DNA of 64,000 nt from Vesta saturnalis (GCA_036346205.1 JARFJB010001911.1:1788501-1852500), one strand, 5' to 3'. Positions 23,850 through 35,794 are shown, counted from the first letter of the stretch. The notes: generated from the letters alone by a model not told the origin. A program made the numbers and translations.

Positions 23850-24603
23850 TTTTTAGTGCAGGACCGAAAAACTACAGTTTTGATGTGTTTCAACCATGAT
23901 TAAAAAATAAATTTTTAAAGTGAAGGTATACCTTAAACTATAAAAAATCTCGTGTTATAAGTGATGAAGGATATGGTACTTTAATAGTAAAACTCCCTTT
24001 TTGTTATAATGATAGAAAAATAGTTAGAGATAGGTGCTACAATGTATTAAATAGACCCGAATCTAAACAATATAGAATAAGTTATTCTAAACGGACAATT
24101 AAAACTTTGATACTCTTCCATTTGGGTATAAGGAATGAATAAAAGCCAAAAAATTAATTTTTATAGACTAGATTCTGCAGCTTTGCGTGTCTGCGTGTTT
24201 TCGTTTATGCGTTTTCGTATTTGCGTGTTTGCCATTTTTTTTCGTTTCTCATGTTTGTGAATTTTTTCGTTTCTTTGTTTTCGTGTTTTGCGTTTTTCGA
24301 TTCCTTTTTTCAGGTTGCAATTTTTCGTTTGCGTTTTTCGTTTCGTTTTTTTTGTTTGCGAATTTTCGTTTTTCGTGATTGCGAATTTTCGTTTGCGTTT
24401 TAGATTTCGTGTTTACAATTTTCGTTTTTCGTGTTTGCAATTTTCGTGTTTTGCGATTTTCGGTAATTATGAGCATATTAAAATAATCTTAAGTATAACA
24501 ATTTTACGTTCTAAACAGGGTGGCCAAGGTTTCTTGATTTGTTTGAGATTGATCTGTTAATTAATTAATTAATTTGTTTTTTGTGTGTGTGTATTCCGGT
24601 GTT

Positions 24604-24654
<51 letters not shown>

Positions 24655-24692
24655 GTGTTTGTGTGGTGTGTGCGTGCTTTGTGTGTGAGTGC

Positions 24693-24745
<53 letters not shown>

Positions 24746-25205
24746 AAAACCAAACGTAAAAAAAAGAGAGAGACATTGTATGGTCAACTTAGTCAGATAA
24801 CTCTAGCTTAATGTTAACAATACCCTTATTAGAATACAAATTCAAATTACCAGTCATAATACAAAAAAAAATAATTTAACCATAACGACACTTACATTTT
24901 ATAATTAGATCCCATACCATTTAATCAGGGTAACGACAGGGGAAGACCTACACTTGTCTTATAAAATTAGTTTTTCCATAAATTAACCAAAAGGCCGCGA
25001 CCACCTAAATTTATAAAATTGCTGAAAAGAAACCATAAATGAGGGTGAAAAAATTTTTCCGTGGGTGAGTAAAAACAAAGAGGCCAATTGGGATGAAAAA
25101 TTCCATCAAGGGTTGAAAAAGGCCTGGAAACCATAAAAAAATTGGAAAATACACTCCACGTAATATAAAAAATGGTGGATTTTTTAAAAATCAAGATTAA
25201 TATGG
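23850..25205. repeat. right inverted arm of the Polinton-like element
   Basis: Inverted counterpart of 19129-20740. It includes the inverted ACGAAAA array (24185-24465, read here as TTTTCGT), TTAATTAATTAATTAATT (24558-24576), a GT tract (24587-24744) far longer than the CA tract on the left, and CCTTATTAGAATACAAATTC (24825). Confidence 0.75.
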
Positions 25206-25215
25206 TTGACGGACG

Positions 25216-25392
25216 TTGAAAATTTAAAAATCTGAATATCAAAAAAAAAAAAGATACCGGATACTTTGAATTATCACAATAATACCGGATACAAAATTTA
25301 AAAAGTATCTGGATACAGCTTTCGGATACATAAAAAGTATTTTGATACTGTATCCGAATACAGAAATATCCGGATACTACCCAGCTCTGTCG
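25216..25392 (-). mobile_element. hAT-type terminus with ATCCGGATAC repeats
   Basis: Read on the minus strand it starts CAGAGCTGGGTAGTATCCGG (25391-25372) and repeats GTATCCGGATAC-like units. CAGAG start and GTATCC subterminal repeats are typical of hAT ends. The other end is not identified. Confidence 0.45.
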
Positions 25393-25399
25393 CATACCA

Positions 25400-26385
25400 T
25401 TGCATAGCTTATTTCTTCAATAAATTTATTGTTTTTTAAAGTAATGTAACAAGAGTTAAATTAACCAAGCTACTAAATACCTAAATTTAGCATTTGCAAT
25501 ATTTCGTGATTTGACAAACACATCACTAAATTCTAAGAAAATATAACATATGTTGAGTTTGTTCCACCTTGATGGGATAGTAGATTTTAATTGACACAAC
25601 TGCTGCAATAATAATTATTTAAATATCTACAAATCCCTGACTTTACCTTGCATACTTTTGAATCGTCTCTGTAATTGAAGTGAAAATCTGCAAACAGGGT
25701 TGATTATGATTAATACATAACGCTTGAAATATTTCTTTGACAAAGCAAAAATTGTTAAGATTTATAAAAATGTTAGGAAACTAAAACTTTTTTTATAACA
25801 AAATAGGGCCAAAAATTATTTGTAGAAGATATCTAAAATGCGGGATCATCAAAAAGTGGTCACCCAGAATAATGCAAAACATTACAAAATCTATTTTATC
25901 AGAAATAACACTTCATTACAGATATTGCTTAGTCAATAAAAAACATCGAGATAGTGATCTTGTACAATCTAGATCCTTATTTTTTTAAATAAATATTTAA
26001 ATATAATATAATAATGTAATATAAAGTGTTGTACAAAAATATACCTTTCAATTTTAAACAAGCTTTATTATCAACTACTGATTATTTTTTAAATTTCGTA
26101 ATTAACAAATCTTACTAGATGGGCTGAAAAGATTATTATCAGAATCCTTAAAATTTTGGTTCAAACCCTGTATATCTCTTCTTATTTGTTTTAGAAATAT
26201 TCCTATTTCTAATTTCGTTCTTTGATAACTTAATCATCAATGGGCACTTAACGAACTTCTGGTTAATTATATAATGACGGTTAATTCACTGTAATTACAT
26301 CTAAACTTACATACATACAGTTATCTACATATCTTACACTAATTTTAACTATTTACAAGCATGAATGTGTATATTTTTTGGTAAT
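25400..26385. other. A/T-rich intergenic stretch
   Basis: No coding or repeat signal recognised. Confidence 0.4.
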
Positions 26386-26389
26386 TGTG

Positions 26390-27300
26390 GTCTTGTACAG
26401 GCTAAGTTTATCTTAAATTTTAAAGCACTCAGGAATGCATAACTTTAGAAAAATTTTTACTGCATACTTATGATGTGAATAAACCAACGGAGTATTCTTA
26501 GCAAGGAAAGCTCTAGATGGCAACGAAAAGAATGCAATTCAGCAGTCAGCAGCACAATAGCTATGGTAATACCGATAATACACAGAAAGAATAGAAACGA
26601 TTCTTTTATGATCAAGGGACTATGTCAGAAGTTAAGGACGGCTCATTCATAAGCCAAATCACTCTTCTTTGAATACGGTCAACGATATAGAGATAGTTTT
26701 GGGGAGTACGAACCCAGAGGCGAGAATTACATTTTATATGAGGTCGAGTTTGGACCTTAGCTAGCAGAATGAGTTGTTGGGAGGCAAAGTACCCCTAAGA
26801 TCTATACAAAAAGCCTATTTTATGGGAAGCTAATTTAGCGGCGAACATAACATGCTCAAAATATGATAGATTTGAAGACACGGTCATTCCTAACATATTA
26901 ATAGAGTCGGAAAGCTTGAGATCCATAATTTTGGTGGTCATAGGGAAGCACTGAGTTTTGTTAGCATTAAGCTTAATTAGATTATACTTCCCCATTCAAG
27001 GAAACGTTAAATTAATTTGATGATTGAAATACCCATTTCGGGATTAATATCTTTATTTGAGATAAAAAATGGATTAGTATTATGAATGAACCACAATGAA
27101 GAGTATTGTTGCCTGCAACGCAATGAATCGGGTTAGTCGTTGAAGAAATAAGATCATTTATATATAGCACAAAAAGTGTAGGAGCTATCACTGATCCCTG
27201 TGGCACGACCGCATTAATTCCAACTTCTAAAAAGAAGTCATCATCTACGAAATGTATTCGTCTTTTATCAAGACTAGATCTTTGCTTGTAGTGTCTTAAA
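26390..27300 (-). pseudogene. non-LTR retrotransposon RT fragment, copy 1
   Basis: Minus strand: 'DKRRIHFVDD', 'PQGSVIAPTLFVLYINDLIS' (27205-27145), 'NPIHCVAGNNTLHCGS', 'LIKLNANKTQCFPMTTK' and 'LGMTVSSNLSYFEHVMFAA'. This is the palm and thumb of a CR1/jockey-type LINE reverse transcriptase; the catalytic FADD box reads VAGN here. The 3' end near 26390 (GTGGTCTTGTACAGGCTAA) matches the end of the copy at 41.6 kb. Frameshifted and 5' truncated. Confidence 0.8.
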
Positions 27301-27599
27301 AATCTAATGAATCGATATTTTTTACACTATTATTCACAGCCGATACTCAATTTCGCAATAATGGTTATCATTATTATGATACCAGAAGCAAACATTTATT
27401 TCGAATTCTGGATTGTCAGAAATAGTAGAGTGTAAATGTAGACACTTAAACGGCACAAAATTTTGAAGATTTTTTAAATTAGATTAGTGAACTCGTTTTG
27501 AGAACGCTTCTTTCAACGATCTATGTGACGTTACCTTGACAGAATTTTCCAAACGAATGGATACGGAGAGTGGTTAACTGCATGCGAGGTCCTCCACAT

Positions 27600-28810
27600 T
27601 AACTTTGCTTGATTTTTTATCATGGTCAAGCTATGATAGATTTGTAACCACAGTGCTTCCTAGGATATTAATAGTCGTAAAACTTCAGATCTGAGCCATC
27701 CATACTTACCACACGAAATGATATTTTTGGTAGACATAAGGCAGCACTGAGTTTTGTTAGCATTAAACTAATTTTCTTTATTCTTGTTATGAGTAAAAGG
27801 TGAACCACAATGAAAATGCTTCGTCTGCCTCAATGAATCTTAATCATTGGAAATTTATTTGTATAAAAGAATTTGGCTACCACTGATTTCACGACCGCAT
27901 TAATGCCAACTTCTTGTGAAAATCTATGAAAGGTATTCGCCGTTTATCGAGAAACTCAGTTGATGAGCGCACCAGACAACCTAAACAAGATGAGCTCTTC
28001 TGAATTTATGTCAAACTTGATCCAATGCTTTCGAAATATTTAAAGCGATTATAACTGTTTGACCCGATCGTTACGTATCGTTATGTAACTTCGTTCACAT
28101 ATCAAAGATCACCTATTAAACTATTATGACTAAAACCATATAGGTGGTCACCAAGGAGTTTGTTCGATTCAAAGAAAGAAAGTAGTTGCCGATTGATGGT
28201 TTTTTCCATCATATGACAATTGGCCGGTAGTTACGGGGACCGGTCTTGGCACCTTTTTCGACAGTATGCCGAACATTTGCTAACTTCCAAGGTGAAGGAA
28301 ATTTCCCAGAAGACTTAGAGATCAAATTGGGCTTAGATAGGACAGGCACCAGTTAGGGGGAATATTTCATTAAAACAATGGCTTCTTTGAATCAAGTTTA
28401 TGGGGATCGATTCTAAGAGCTTCCATCGAAATCAATTGGTTTCATAGCGTATAAAGAATAGTTAATTTATAGCACATTTTTCAGAATCATTGGGACGCAA
28501 GTTCAGCAAATCTGGTGAATTGAAGCTTTCAGAGAAGACGTGTTGCAGATAGATACAAAATGTCAGATTGTAATTGTTCAAGATCTTGGTGAACAGCATT
28601 AAGATTAGGTTTGATGTCGCGGATGTTGCAATAATGTATCAGAAAGGGAGTGCTTTCAATGACCAAGGTGGCTAGGGTCCTGCCCTCCCGAACAACTGAA
28701 GGGGGCAGGATTTTACGTCCGGTATGTTTTACTCTAGAAACCACAGCCATTTTTTTTAAATTTTGGACTATCAATCCGAAATGGTCACCGGAAGCCCATA
28801 CCGAACTCAA
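27600..28810 (-). pseudogene. non-LTR retrotransposon fragment, copy 2
   Basis: The upstream part (28660-28530) has the endonuclease start 'IHYCNIRDIKPNLNAVHQDL' and 'LEQLQSDILYLSAT'. After a large internal deletion come RT blocks near 28300-28140 ('NYRPIVI', 'LSFFESNKLLGDHLYGF') and 'FLDKRRIPFI' near 27945, then the downstream 'TQCCLMSTKNI' near 27735. Same family as copies 1 and 3; both the endonuclease body and the catalytic RT box are lost. Confidence 0.75.
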
Positions 28811-28836
28811 ACAATATTAAGGCGCTCATGCTAAGC

Positions 28837-28860
28837 ATTTACTCACATTTGTGAGTAAAT
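28837..28860. repeat. perfect 10-bp hairpin
   Basis: ATTTACTCAC, a 4-nt loop ATTT, then GTGAGTAAAT. Confidence 0.85.
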
Positions 28861-29189
28861 CAAATATAGTAGGGTTACCAAATTTGCTATTTTCAAATGT
28901 CAATATCTCCATATTTTTAAATAGTACCCCCTATATTTATTACACCAACCTGCCCCGCAGTTTATTAATAACAATAACAAGTTTTATTATATTTTATTAT
29001 ATTTTGTTATCAAACTTATTACTTACAGAGGTATGTAGCGTATTTTCAATATTACCGCCATGAAGAATTATTATGGGTGGCGTTGGAACACTATAATGTT
29101 GACAGTATTATGATATAACTACATTCTGCTTAATTAAAATTATCTACTTAAGTCAGTGTTTATTAAAACTTGTGGATCACAATTTTTCT

Positions 29190-30170
29190 TTTTGAAAATT
29201 TGCTAAATTACAATACACTAGCAAATTATGGTACATGTTCGAAATTTGATCCATCTTGAACTATACATATTTGAATTCTCTCTTCAAAGGAATAACACAC
29301 ATTACTAATCATTTGCACTGAAATATTTTTTCTTCCCTAACCCTATTTTGAACGTTTTATTTGGTAGTTCGTTGTGACCTTTTACGTAACCCCATATGAA
29401 AATATCAACGTTCCTAAGATCTGACGATCTAGCCGGCCATTTACATGACCTACCCCATTACTAATCCATCTTTCCCGATATTTGATATTCAAACATCTTT
29501 TAATTGCTTGAGTATGATGTACTAAAGCCCCATCGTGTAGGAACTACGAATGTTAAATGGTATCTTGTCCAGGAATTCTGACAATTGATTGTGTAGGAAA
29601 TTAAGGTATGCTTGCCACCAAAAATATACGGCCATAAAAATTAAAATTAAAATTTACAACGCAATTGACTGCGTGCTAAAAATAATTTCTAGTTTAACAA
29701 CAAATATTTTCGCCTAGTTTCCATTCTTATGAAAACATCACCGAAAAAAGCAAAATCGAAAAATGAAGTCCTCCAGGATAGTATTTGCCCAATGATAAAA
29801 TTCTAAACGGTGATCATAATCAGTTTGGTTCAGTTCTTGTACAAGTTTAACACGATACGGGCGTAATTCTGCTTTTATATCCTTCTTACAGATGTTCTGC
29901 TTATATCCATTTGATCATTGCCTTGTTGATGTATTTCGTTCTTTAGTAATACTAAGCAGCACCTGCAGTTCATTACTTTCTTGTAATGCAGATTTGTGCC
30001 TTCTATGTTTTCCATAAGAAACATTGCCTATTTCTTTAAATCATACCATTAACTTTTGAAATGATTTGGGCTACCTTCTACCGGGGTATCGCAATTTATG
30101 CAATCTTGCTGCAAGCAAACAATTTCTTTCACTTGCACCAATTACATGGATCATACCTATCAATTCTTAT
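29190..30170 (-). pseudogene. Tc1/mariner-type transposase relic
   Basis: Minus strand: 'NFIIGQILSW' and 'FDFAFFGDVF' (first catalytic zone, 29790-29730), 'FLHDGALVHHTQAIKRCLN' (29555-29495; second catalytic Asp kept), 'KYRERWI', 'LRNVDIFIWGYVKG' and a C-terminal 'FEERIQICIVQDGSNFEH' (29300-29235). Same superfamily as the elements at 4, 31 and 34 kb but a different subgroup. Stops and frameshifts throughout. Ends not found. Confidence 0.7.
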
Positions 30171-30297
30171 TCTGTAAGATTCTTATTTAAAGAAGCATAC
30201 GTGAACACAATAAACTAACACTAATAAATGAAAACAGTTATTTTACATATTTTAATTATTTTTACAACCACTAATTTTGATACAATTGAAAAAAATT

Positions 30298-30303
<6 letters not shown>

Positions 30304-30376
<73 letters not shown>
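30304..30376. repeat. (TA)n microsatellite
   Basis: About 36 TA units directly abutting the left end of the next element. Confidence 0.98.
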
Positions 30377-30380
<4 letters not shown>

Positions 30381-33090
30381 CAACAACAAGAGCGTTTTTA
30401 TCTTCCGTTTTATATAAGCTAGATTAATAAAATTTGGAATGCAGTTATAGTTAATTTGTGCAAATTTTAAAATTATTTCAACCAGGTTGTTTATTTAAGA
30501 GAACCAAATTATTATAAAAAAAATTTAAATGGAACACCCTGTATATTATTACTTTTTTAATTCTACATATTGTTCCTAACAAATTCAATATATTTTATCC
30601 CTAAATATACCGTTTTTGAGTTATTTCGATTTTTCTAAAAAATTGAAATTACAGAATTTTTAAAATGTACCTCCTTAACTGTTGAAAAATAAAAGTTATC
30701 TAATTTATAAAGAATAAGTACACAGATAGAGCTTTTGTGAAGAAATGAACATAATTTTATAATTGACTTGCCAATCAACCATTATTCGAACTAGTAAAAG
30801 TTTACTTTTTCAAATAAAACACCCTGTATATTATTACATTTTTGGTTTCTACATATTAACCCTTATCAGTTTCCTACAACTCCCTATCCCTAAATATAGC
30901 CGTTTCCGAATTATTTTCAATTTTTCAAAATGTATAAATTATTGAGACATTTTTAAATCTATAGCCTCGTATAGATAAAAGAACATCATAAAAATTGTAT
31001 TATACATTAAAAAAACAGAAACTAATATATTATGATAGAAGACTAATTACAATTTTTTGTACTGGAGGCATTGCATGTTAACAAGAATTTGAAAATATTT
31101 ACTTCAATTTCAAATAAAATTCTAAAATCAATGTGCTTCTTATAAAATTGAATGTTTGACGTTAAATAAAACTGTAGTTAACCATTTACGAGTGTTATTG
31201 TTAGTAATCAAGATTTTTATAAAATGAATTTTACAAAAATGAGTTAGATATGATATTCGACTTTCAGAAAGTTATGAGTAGATTTCTTTGTGCCTTACTC
31301 CAAACATGAACGTGTTAAACCTTCTACAAATGAAGATAGTGAATTGAGGGTTCTTCTCGCCATCGAAGAGGATCATCACAGAATCCAAAAGGACATAAGT
31401 TAAATAGTTGGTATAAGTGAGAGATCGGTAGGCCGTCTTTTAAAGAAGAATCGCTAACATCCCTATCATATTCAGTTACACCAAGAATTGAACGATGCAG
31501 ACTTCAATCATCGAGTAAGATTTTGTAACTGGGTCAGAGAAAAAATTACTCAAAACCCAAATTTTTTTTATAATATTTTATGGACAGACGAATCAACATT
31601 TCATAAGAATGGATTGGTTAATACACATAAATTTCATTATTATTCCTCAGAAAATCCACATTTATTAAGACAAGTTGATAATCAACATAAGTGGTCTTTA
31701 AGTGTCTGGGGTGCCATCGTTGGGGATTATGCAATCGGTCCATTCTTTTTTAATGGACACTTGAGTGGTGAGAAGTACCTTAACTTTTTGCGTAACGATT
31801 TACCGGGCTTATTAGAAAATATTACTCTTGGCATTAGAGCCACAATGTGGTATCAACATGAAGGCGCTCCTGCTCACTACTCTGCAGATGTAAAGATTAT
31901 CTCAATAGAGTCTTTCCAAATAAATGGATTGGGCGAAATGGACCTGTGAGGTAGCTAGGTCCCCTGATCTGACAAGAATAGATTTCTTTTTATGGGGATA
32001 CATAAAAGTATTGTCTATAGGGAACCACCAACCACTGCCGAAGATATGCGTAATCGTATAACACAGGCTTTTCATAGCATTACTCCTGAGTTGTTGCGTA
32101 GAGTTGAACAATCTTTTAAAGATCAACTTCAGGTCTGCATCCGAGAAAACGGACAACATTTTGAACAATTATAAATCATTATCGCTAATGATTAGCGTCA
32201 AATTATTTTTTATTTTATTAGTTTTGTATTTTTAAAAATAATTTTAATAATTATAGTATATTAGTTTCTGTTGCGTCTTTAATTTGCAATACAATTGTTT
32301 TCCACAGTTTTTTTTTCTATTTATACGAGGCCATGGATTATAAAAACGTTCCAATAATCTTATACATTTTGAAAAATTGTAAAATAATTCGAAACGGCTA
32401 TATTTAGGGATAGGAATTGTATATCGAATTGATAAGGGTTAATATGTAGAAACCAAAAACGGAATAATATACAGGGTGTTCTATTTGAAAAGTAAACTTT
32501 TACTAGTTGGAATAATGTCTGATTGGCAAGTCAATTGTAACACTCTGTACGCAATTATGCCATTTTCTTTGAATCATAAGAAAGCTGTGTACTTGTTCTG
32601 ATATAAATTAGATAACTTTTGCTTTTCAACGGTTAAGGAGGTACATTTTCAAAGCTACTCTGTAATTTCAATTTTTTTATATTAAAATCAATTAACACGT
32701 ATGCAATTATCCATTTTCTTTGCGTTATAAAGCTCTATCTGTGTTTTGTTCTGATATAAATTAGATAATTTGTTTTCAACAGTTAAGGTACATTTTCAAA
32801 GCTATCTCTGTGATTTCAATTTTTTATAAAATCGACGTAACTCAAAAATATATTTAATAAAATATATTGAATTTGTTAGGAACAATGTGTAATTAAAAGT
32901 AATAATATACAGGTGTTCCATTTAAATTTTTTATTATAGTTTGGTCATCTTTAAATAAACAACCTGTATACACGTGAATAATTTTAAAATATGCACACAA
33001 CTAAACTATAACCCTTTCCCAAATTTTATTAATCTAGCTTATATGAAACGGAAGATATAGAAGAAGGCGCTCTTGTTGCCGGACCCTGTA
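30375..33090 (+). mobile_element. long-TIR Tc1/mariner-type element in (TA)n
   Basis: Left arm 30375-30978 and right arm 32318-33090 are inverted copies over about 600 bp: CAACAACAAGAGCG/CGCTCTTGTTGCCGG at the tips, AAGCTAGATTAATAAAATTT, ACACCCTGTATATTATTAC twice in the left arm, and CTATACGAGG at the inner edge. One transposase lies between. (TA)n tracts touch both tips, consistent with TA target choice. Confidence 0.88.
31275..32174 (+). pseudogene. Tc1/mariner-type transposase, nearly full length
   Basis: Plus strand: HTH part 'NEDSELRVLLAIEEDHHRIQ' and 'VGISERSVGRLLKKN' (31333-31455), 'RVRFCNWVREKI' (31515-31550), 'ILWTDESTFHKNGLVNTH' (31578-31630, first catalytic Asp), 'SVWGAIVGDYAIGPFFFNGH' (31700-31760), 'WYQHEGAPAHY' (31850-31882), then after frameshifts 'PDLTRIDFFLWG' (31965-31998) and the C-terminal 'VEQSFKDQLQVCIRENGQH' (32104-32160). 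Two stops and at least two frameshifts. The second catalytic Asp is Glu (QHEGAP), the mildest change among the relics here. Best preserved transposase of the window. Confidence 0.88.
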
Positions 33091-33098
33091 CATATATG

Positions 33099-33102
<4 letters not shown>

Positions 33103-33188
<86 letters not shown>
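33103..33188. repeat. (TA)n microsatellite
   Basis: About 43 TA units at the right tip of the 30.4-33.1 kb element. Confidence 0.98.
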
Positions 33189-33193
<5 letters not shown>

Positions 33194-33461
33194 ATAGAAA
33201 AAGTGCGACGTATTACGCGATAGAGGACACTAAAATAAGAAAGTTCCATGAACTGAGATCCGCAACTTCGTTTAAAAGATATATGTTGAAGTTTAATTTT
33301 TTGTTTTTTTAATATCTTTTTACAATGATGTAGTAAGCGGACGAAATTTTGTATCTTTCTATAGCAGAATTCAAATATGACCTTAGTTCGTTTATTACTG
33401 ATAAACATAAAGGTTATCTTGTTTGAATCGGTCCTAACTTTTTGCCTTACATGTATTTTTT

Positions 33462-33463
<2 letters not shown>

Positions 33464-33508
<45 letters not shown>
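33464..33508. repeat. (TA)n microsatellite
   Basis: About 22 TA units at the left tip of the next element. The 270 bp between the two TA tracts hold nothing recognised. Confidence 0.97.
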
Positions 33509-33510
<2 letters not shown>

Positions 33511-33849
33511 GTTCAATGTAATCGGATGCACTCAATAACTCTTTTTTGCCTTTCACAGAAAGTGTTTAAATAGTTTTTTATTCATTTACAAATACTCTAT
33601 TAAGTGCTTGGTTTAGATAATTTTTTAAGCTTCCGGTTTGACCGGAAGGCCATAATTAATTTTTAAATCACACTGTATATATATTTTGCATTTTGCATTG
33701 CCTATTTTTTCTCAATACATACGTATAAAATTCTTATAGGGTTTTATAAAACATAATTAGAAAAATGCCATCGAAAGTTTTCAATTTTATTATATGGTTA
33801 GAAAAATTAAACAAAATCAGTTATAATTAGCGAATAATTTTCAAAGTTG

Positions 33850-34408
33850 CCACCATTCTGTTCTAGACATGCTTCTAATCGTCGCCTGAGTTCATGGTTA
33901 GTTGCTTTTTGATTTGCTGCGTGTTAAATTAAACATGCAGCTGTAATTTTATTCTTTAAGTCTATAACATTTAAAGGGATCGGCATACACCACTGTTTTT
34001 AAATGAACAAGAAAAAGTCTAACGGTGTAAGATCCGGTGATCTCGCAGGCCATTCTACGGGCCGTTAGTTCCTATCCATCGTTCATTGAACGTTTGGTTA
34101 AGATATTCTTTACTATCAAGCGTTGTGAGCTGGAGCTCATCTTGCTGGAAATACAATTGTTGTCGCAGAAGCAGGAAACTCATCGAACATTGTTGGTAGC
34201 ACGTTATCTAAAAATTCAAGATACCTATTGGCTTTAGAGTACCATCATAGAAATAAGGCCCTATAATTGGTTTCCAATTAAACCGCACCAACATTAGTAC
34301 CCCATACGGTTTGATGGTTACTTTCCATTGACCAATGAGGATTTTCGTCAGATCAATAACGATTGTTTTGTTTATTAATAACTCCATTATTTGTAAACTT
34401 GGATTCAT
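33850..34408 (-). pseudogene. transposase C-terminal part
   Basis: Minus strand, after the insertion: 'DESKFTNNGVINKQNNRY' (34408-34355), 'SDENPHWSMESNHQTVWG', 'IGPYFYDGTLK' (34265-34235), 'PVEWPARSP'-like sequence near 34060, and 'HELRRRLEACLEQNGGNFE' (33895-33840). Stops and frameshifts are frequent. Joined in idea with the N-terminal part at 34.9-35.3 kb. Confidence 0.75.
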
Positions 34409-34912
34409 CTTATTACAAGTTTTGTTATGAACGAATAAGTTCAAAAGGTAAATGTAATTAAAATTATTATTATTTATTAAATGCATAAATAAAGTTTACT
34501 CAGTAGGATTTGAACCTACGACCTGTACTTTCAGAGTACCGCGCTAACCAACTGACCAATTCAACAATCGATGCAAATTTTGTCTTTATGTTTTAATTAC
34601 ATATTTACCTTTGAACTTATTGTTCATAACAAATATAATATTAATATTAGTCAATTGCTTTGGTATTGTGAATCCTTGCGATATTGCAGGCTCACATTCC
34701 ATTAATATAAATAATTTGATTGTAATCTCATTATATTTAGAATTTACATAAGTTCTACATACATAAAAACAAAATTTGGATCGATTGCTTGAACCTGGTG
34801 GCGCAGTTGGTTAGCGGTACTCTAGCAAAGTACAGGTCGTAGGTTCAAATCCTACTCGGTAAACTTTATATTTATGTATTTAATAAAATTAATAACAATT
34901 TTTAATTTGGAT
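34409..34912. mobile_element. tRNA-like SINE/compound insertion
   Basis: The transposase sequence TTGGATTCATCT is present on both sides (34397-34408 and 34915-34926), the hallmark of a 12-bp target duplication by target-primed insertion. Inside, two tRNA-like segments face opposite ways: 34490-34570 (minus) and 34793-34866 (plus), with about 120 bp of shared flanks forming inverted arms. The plus copy has GGCGCAGTTGGTTAGCG, a 5-bp anticodon-type stem GTACT/AGTAC with a loop carrying AGC, and GTAGGTTCAAATCCTAC. Confidence 0.7.
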
Positions 34913-35345
34913 TCATCTGTCCATCAAATATGATCTAAAAATAATGGATTGTGATACATTGCTCAACTCATGCAATCAAAGTTAACCTCCGATCAGATCT
35001 TGAGGTCGCAAGTGTTGAACCAAATCGACTTTATACGGCAGCATTTTGAATTTTTAATATCCTGAACTGAGCCAACTGATACACCTACGTTTTGCGCTAC
35101 ATGTCTAATAGATGACCGTGGATTTATTAAAATAACCCAATATTTGTACTTCAATATCTTCGGTCAAAACATTTCTTTGTTGTTCTAAATTCTGATAATT
35201 TACTCATGGTAATGTTCCACGCATTCTAAGCGATTGTTCAATTTTCGTATGTAACTTTCGGAAGGATGGTATCTATTGGGATATCTTTCTGCGTATAATT
35301 CTACCGCTCGTCGAGGATTACGTTTACATTCACCGAAAATTAACA
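34912..35345 (-). pseudogene. transposase N-terminal part
   Basis: Minus strand: 'LIFGECKRNPRRAVELYAER' and 'YPNRYHPSESYIRKLNNRL' (35340-35225, HTH domain), 'INPRSSIRHVAQNVGVSVGS' (35130-35070), then 'NPLFLDHI..TDES' ending at the insertion (34960-34915), i.e. the first catalytic block is where the SINE landed. Same subfamily as 31.3-32.2 kb. Confidence 0.75.
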
Positions 35346-35794
35346 ACAGGTCAATTTTCACTGTTATTCATTTTAAACAATTATTTCGATTGAAATCAAA
35401 TTAAACTTTTATCTGATTGTCAATTGTAATAAACGAAAAAACAATTGCGATGCGATTTTGTTGGCGTACGCTGCCTACGGTTTTGTTTGATTCTTCTAAT
35501 CGTATAATAAAATTGAAAAACCTTCGATAGCATTCTTCTCTAATTTTTTTTAATAAAACCCTATAAGAATTTTATACGTATGTATTGAGAAAAAAATAAG
35601 CAATGCAAAAATGCAAAAATATATATACAGTGCGATTTAAAAAATAAAATTATGTGCGCTTCCGGTCACCGGAAGCTTAAAATATCTAAACCAAGCACTT
35701 AATAGTGTATTTGTAAATGAATAAAAACTATTTAAACACTTGCTTGTGAAACGCAATACAAAGAGTTATTGCGTGCGTCCGATTATATTGAACA

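Larger units (their letters stand above)
20800..24143 (+). pseudogene. protein-primed-type family B DNA polymerase relic
   Basis: The plus strand parallels the minus-strand polymerase at 61.8-64 kb. Recognised blocks: 'ARNENTAARLRLLRERGYNV' (21471-21530), 'NDELRAFIQNLGDQDD' (21577-21624), 'PRNAFYDGRTNASKLYDG' (21636-21686), 'GGLFSGYIDNFLKLKQECSG' like sequence (22060-22120), 'LAKLMLNSFWGKFGQ' (22228-22272, polymerase motif B), then the C-terminal 'YNDRKIVRDRCYNVLNRPE' and 'SKQYRISYSKR' (24005-24095). A small deletion near 21686 removes the catalytic DxxSLYP motif, and a 4-bp loss near 22504 destroys YDTDS. A 1.2-kb LTR insertion splits the 3' part. Such polymerases replicate Polintons with a protein primer; this one cannot. 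Confidence 0.8.
19129..25205. mobile_element. Polinton/Maverick-like element, internally deleted fold-back form
   Basis: Left end AGTAGAACCGGGGCACC at 19129 matches the start of the second copy (61303). Long inverted arms, 19129-20740 and 23850-25205, share the same order of blocks: CAACCCTTGATGG, TAAGACAAGTGTAGGCC, ATTCTAATAAGG, a CA/GT tract, TTAATTAATTAA, CACCCTGTTTAGAAC, arrays of ACGAAAA units and a piece of the polymerase 3' end. Between them is one broken type-B DNA polymerase on the plus strand. Full Polintons are usually 15-20 kb with integrase, ATPase and capsid genes; none is present here. The start with 5'-AG fits the superfamily. Right end is degraded. Confidence 0.7.

Noticed and set aside
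24561..24800. His/Thr-rich and Cys/Val-rich frames
   Set aside because: GT tract in the Polinton arm.
33034..33531. 165-codon frame with Tyr-Ile runs
   Set aside because: Bridges two (TA)n tracts and a transposon tip; not a protein.
34793..34866. Functional tRNA-Ala(AGC) gene
   Set aside because: D, anticodon and T arms are plausible but the acceptor stem does not pair, and the same module recurs inside SINE-like repeats.
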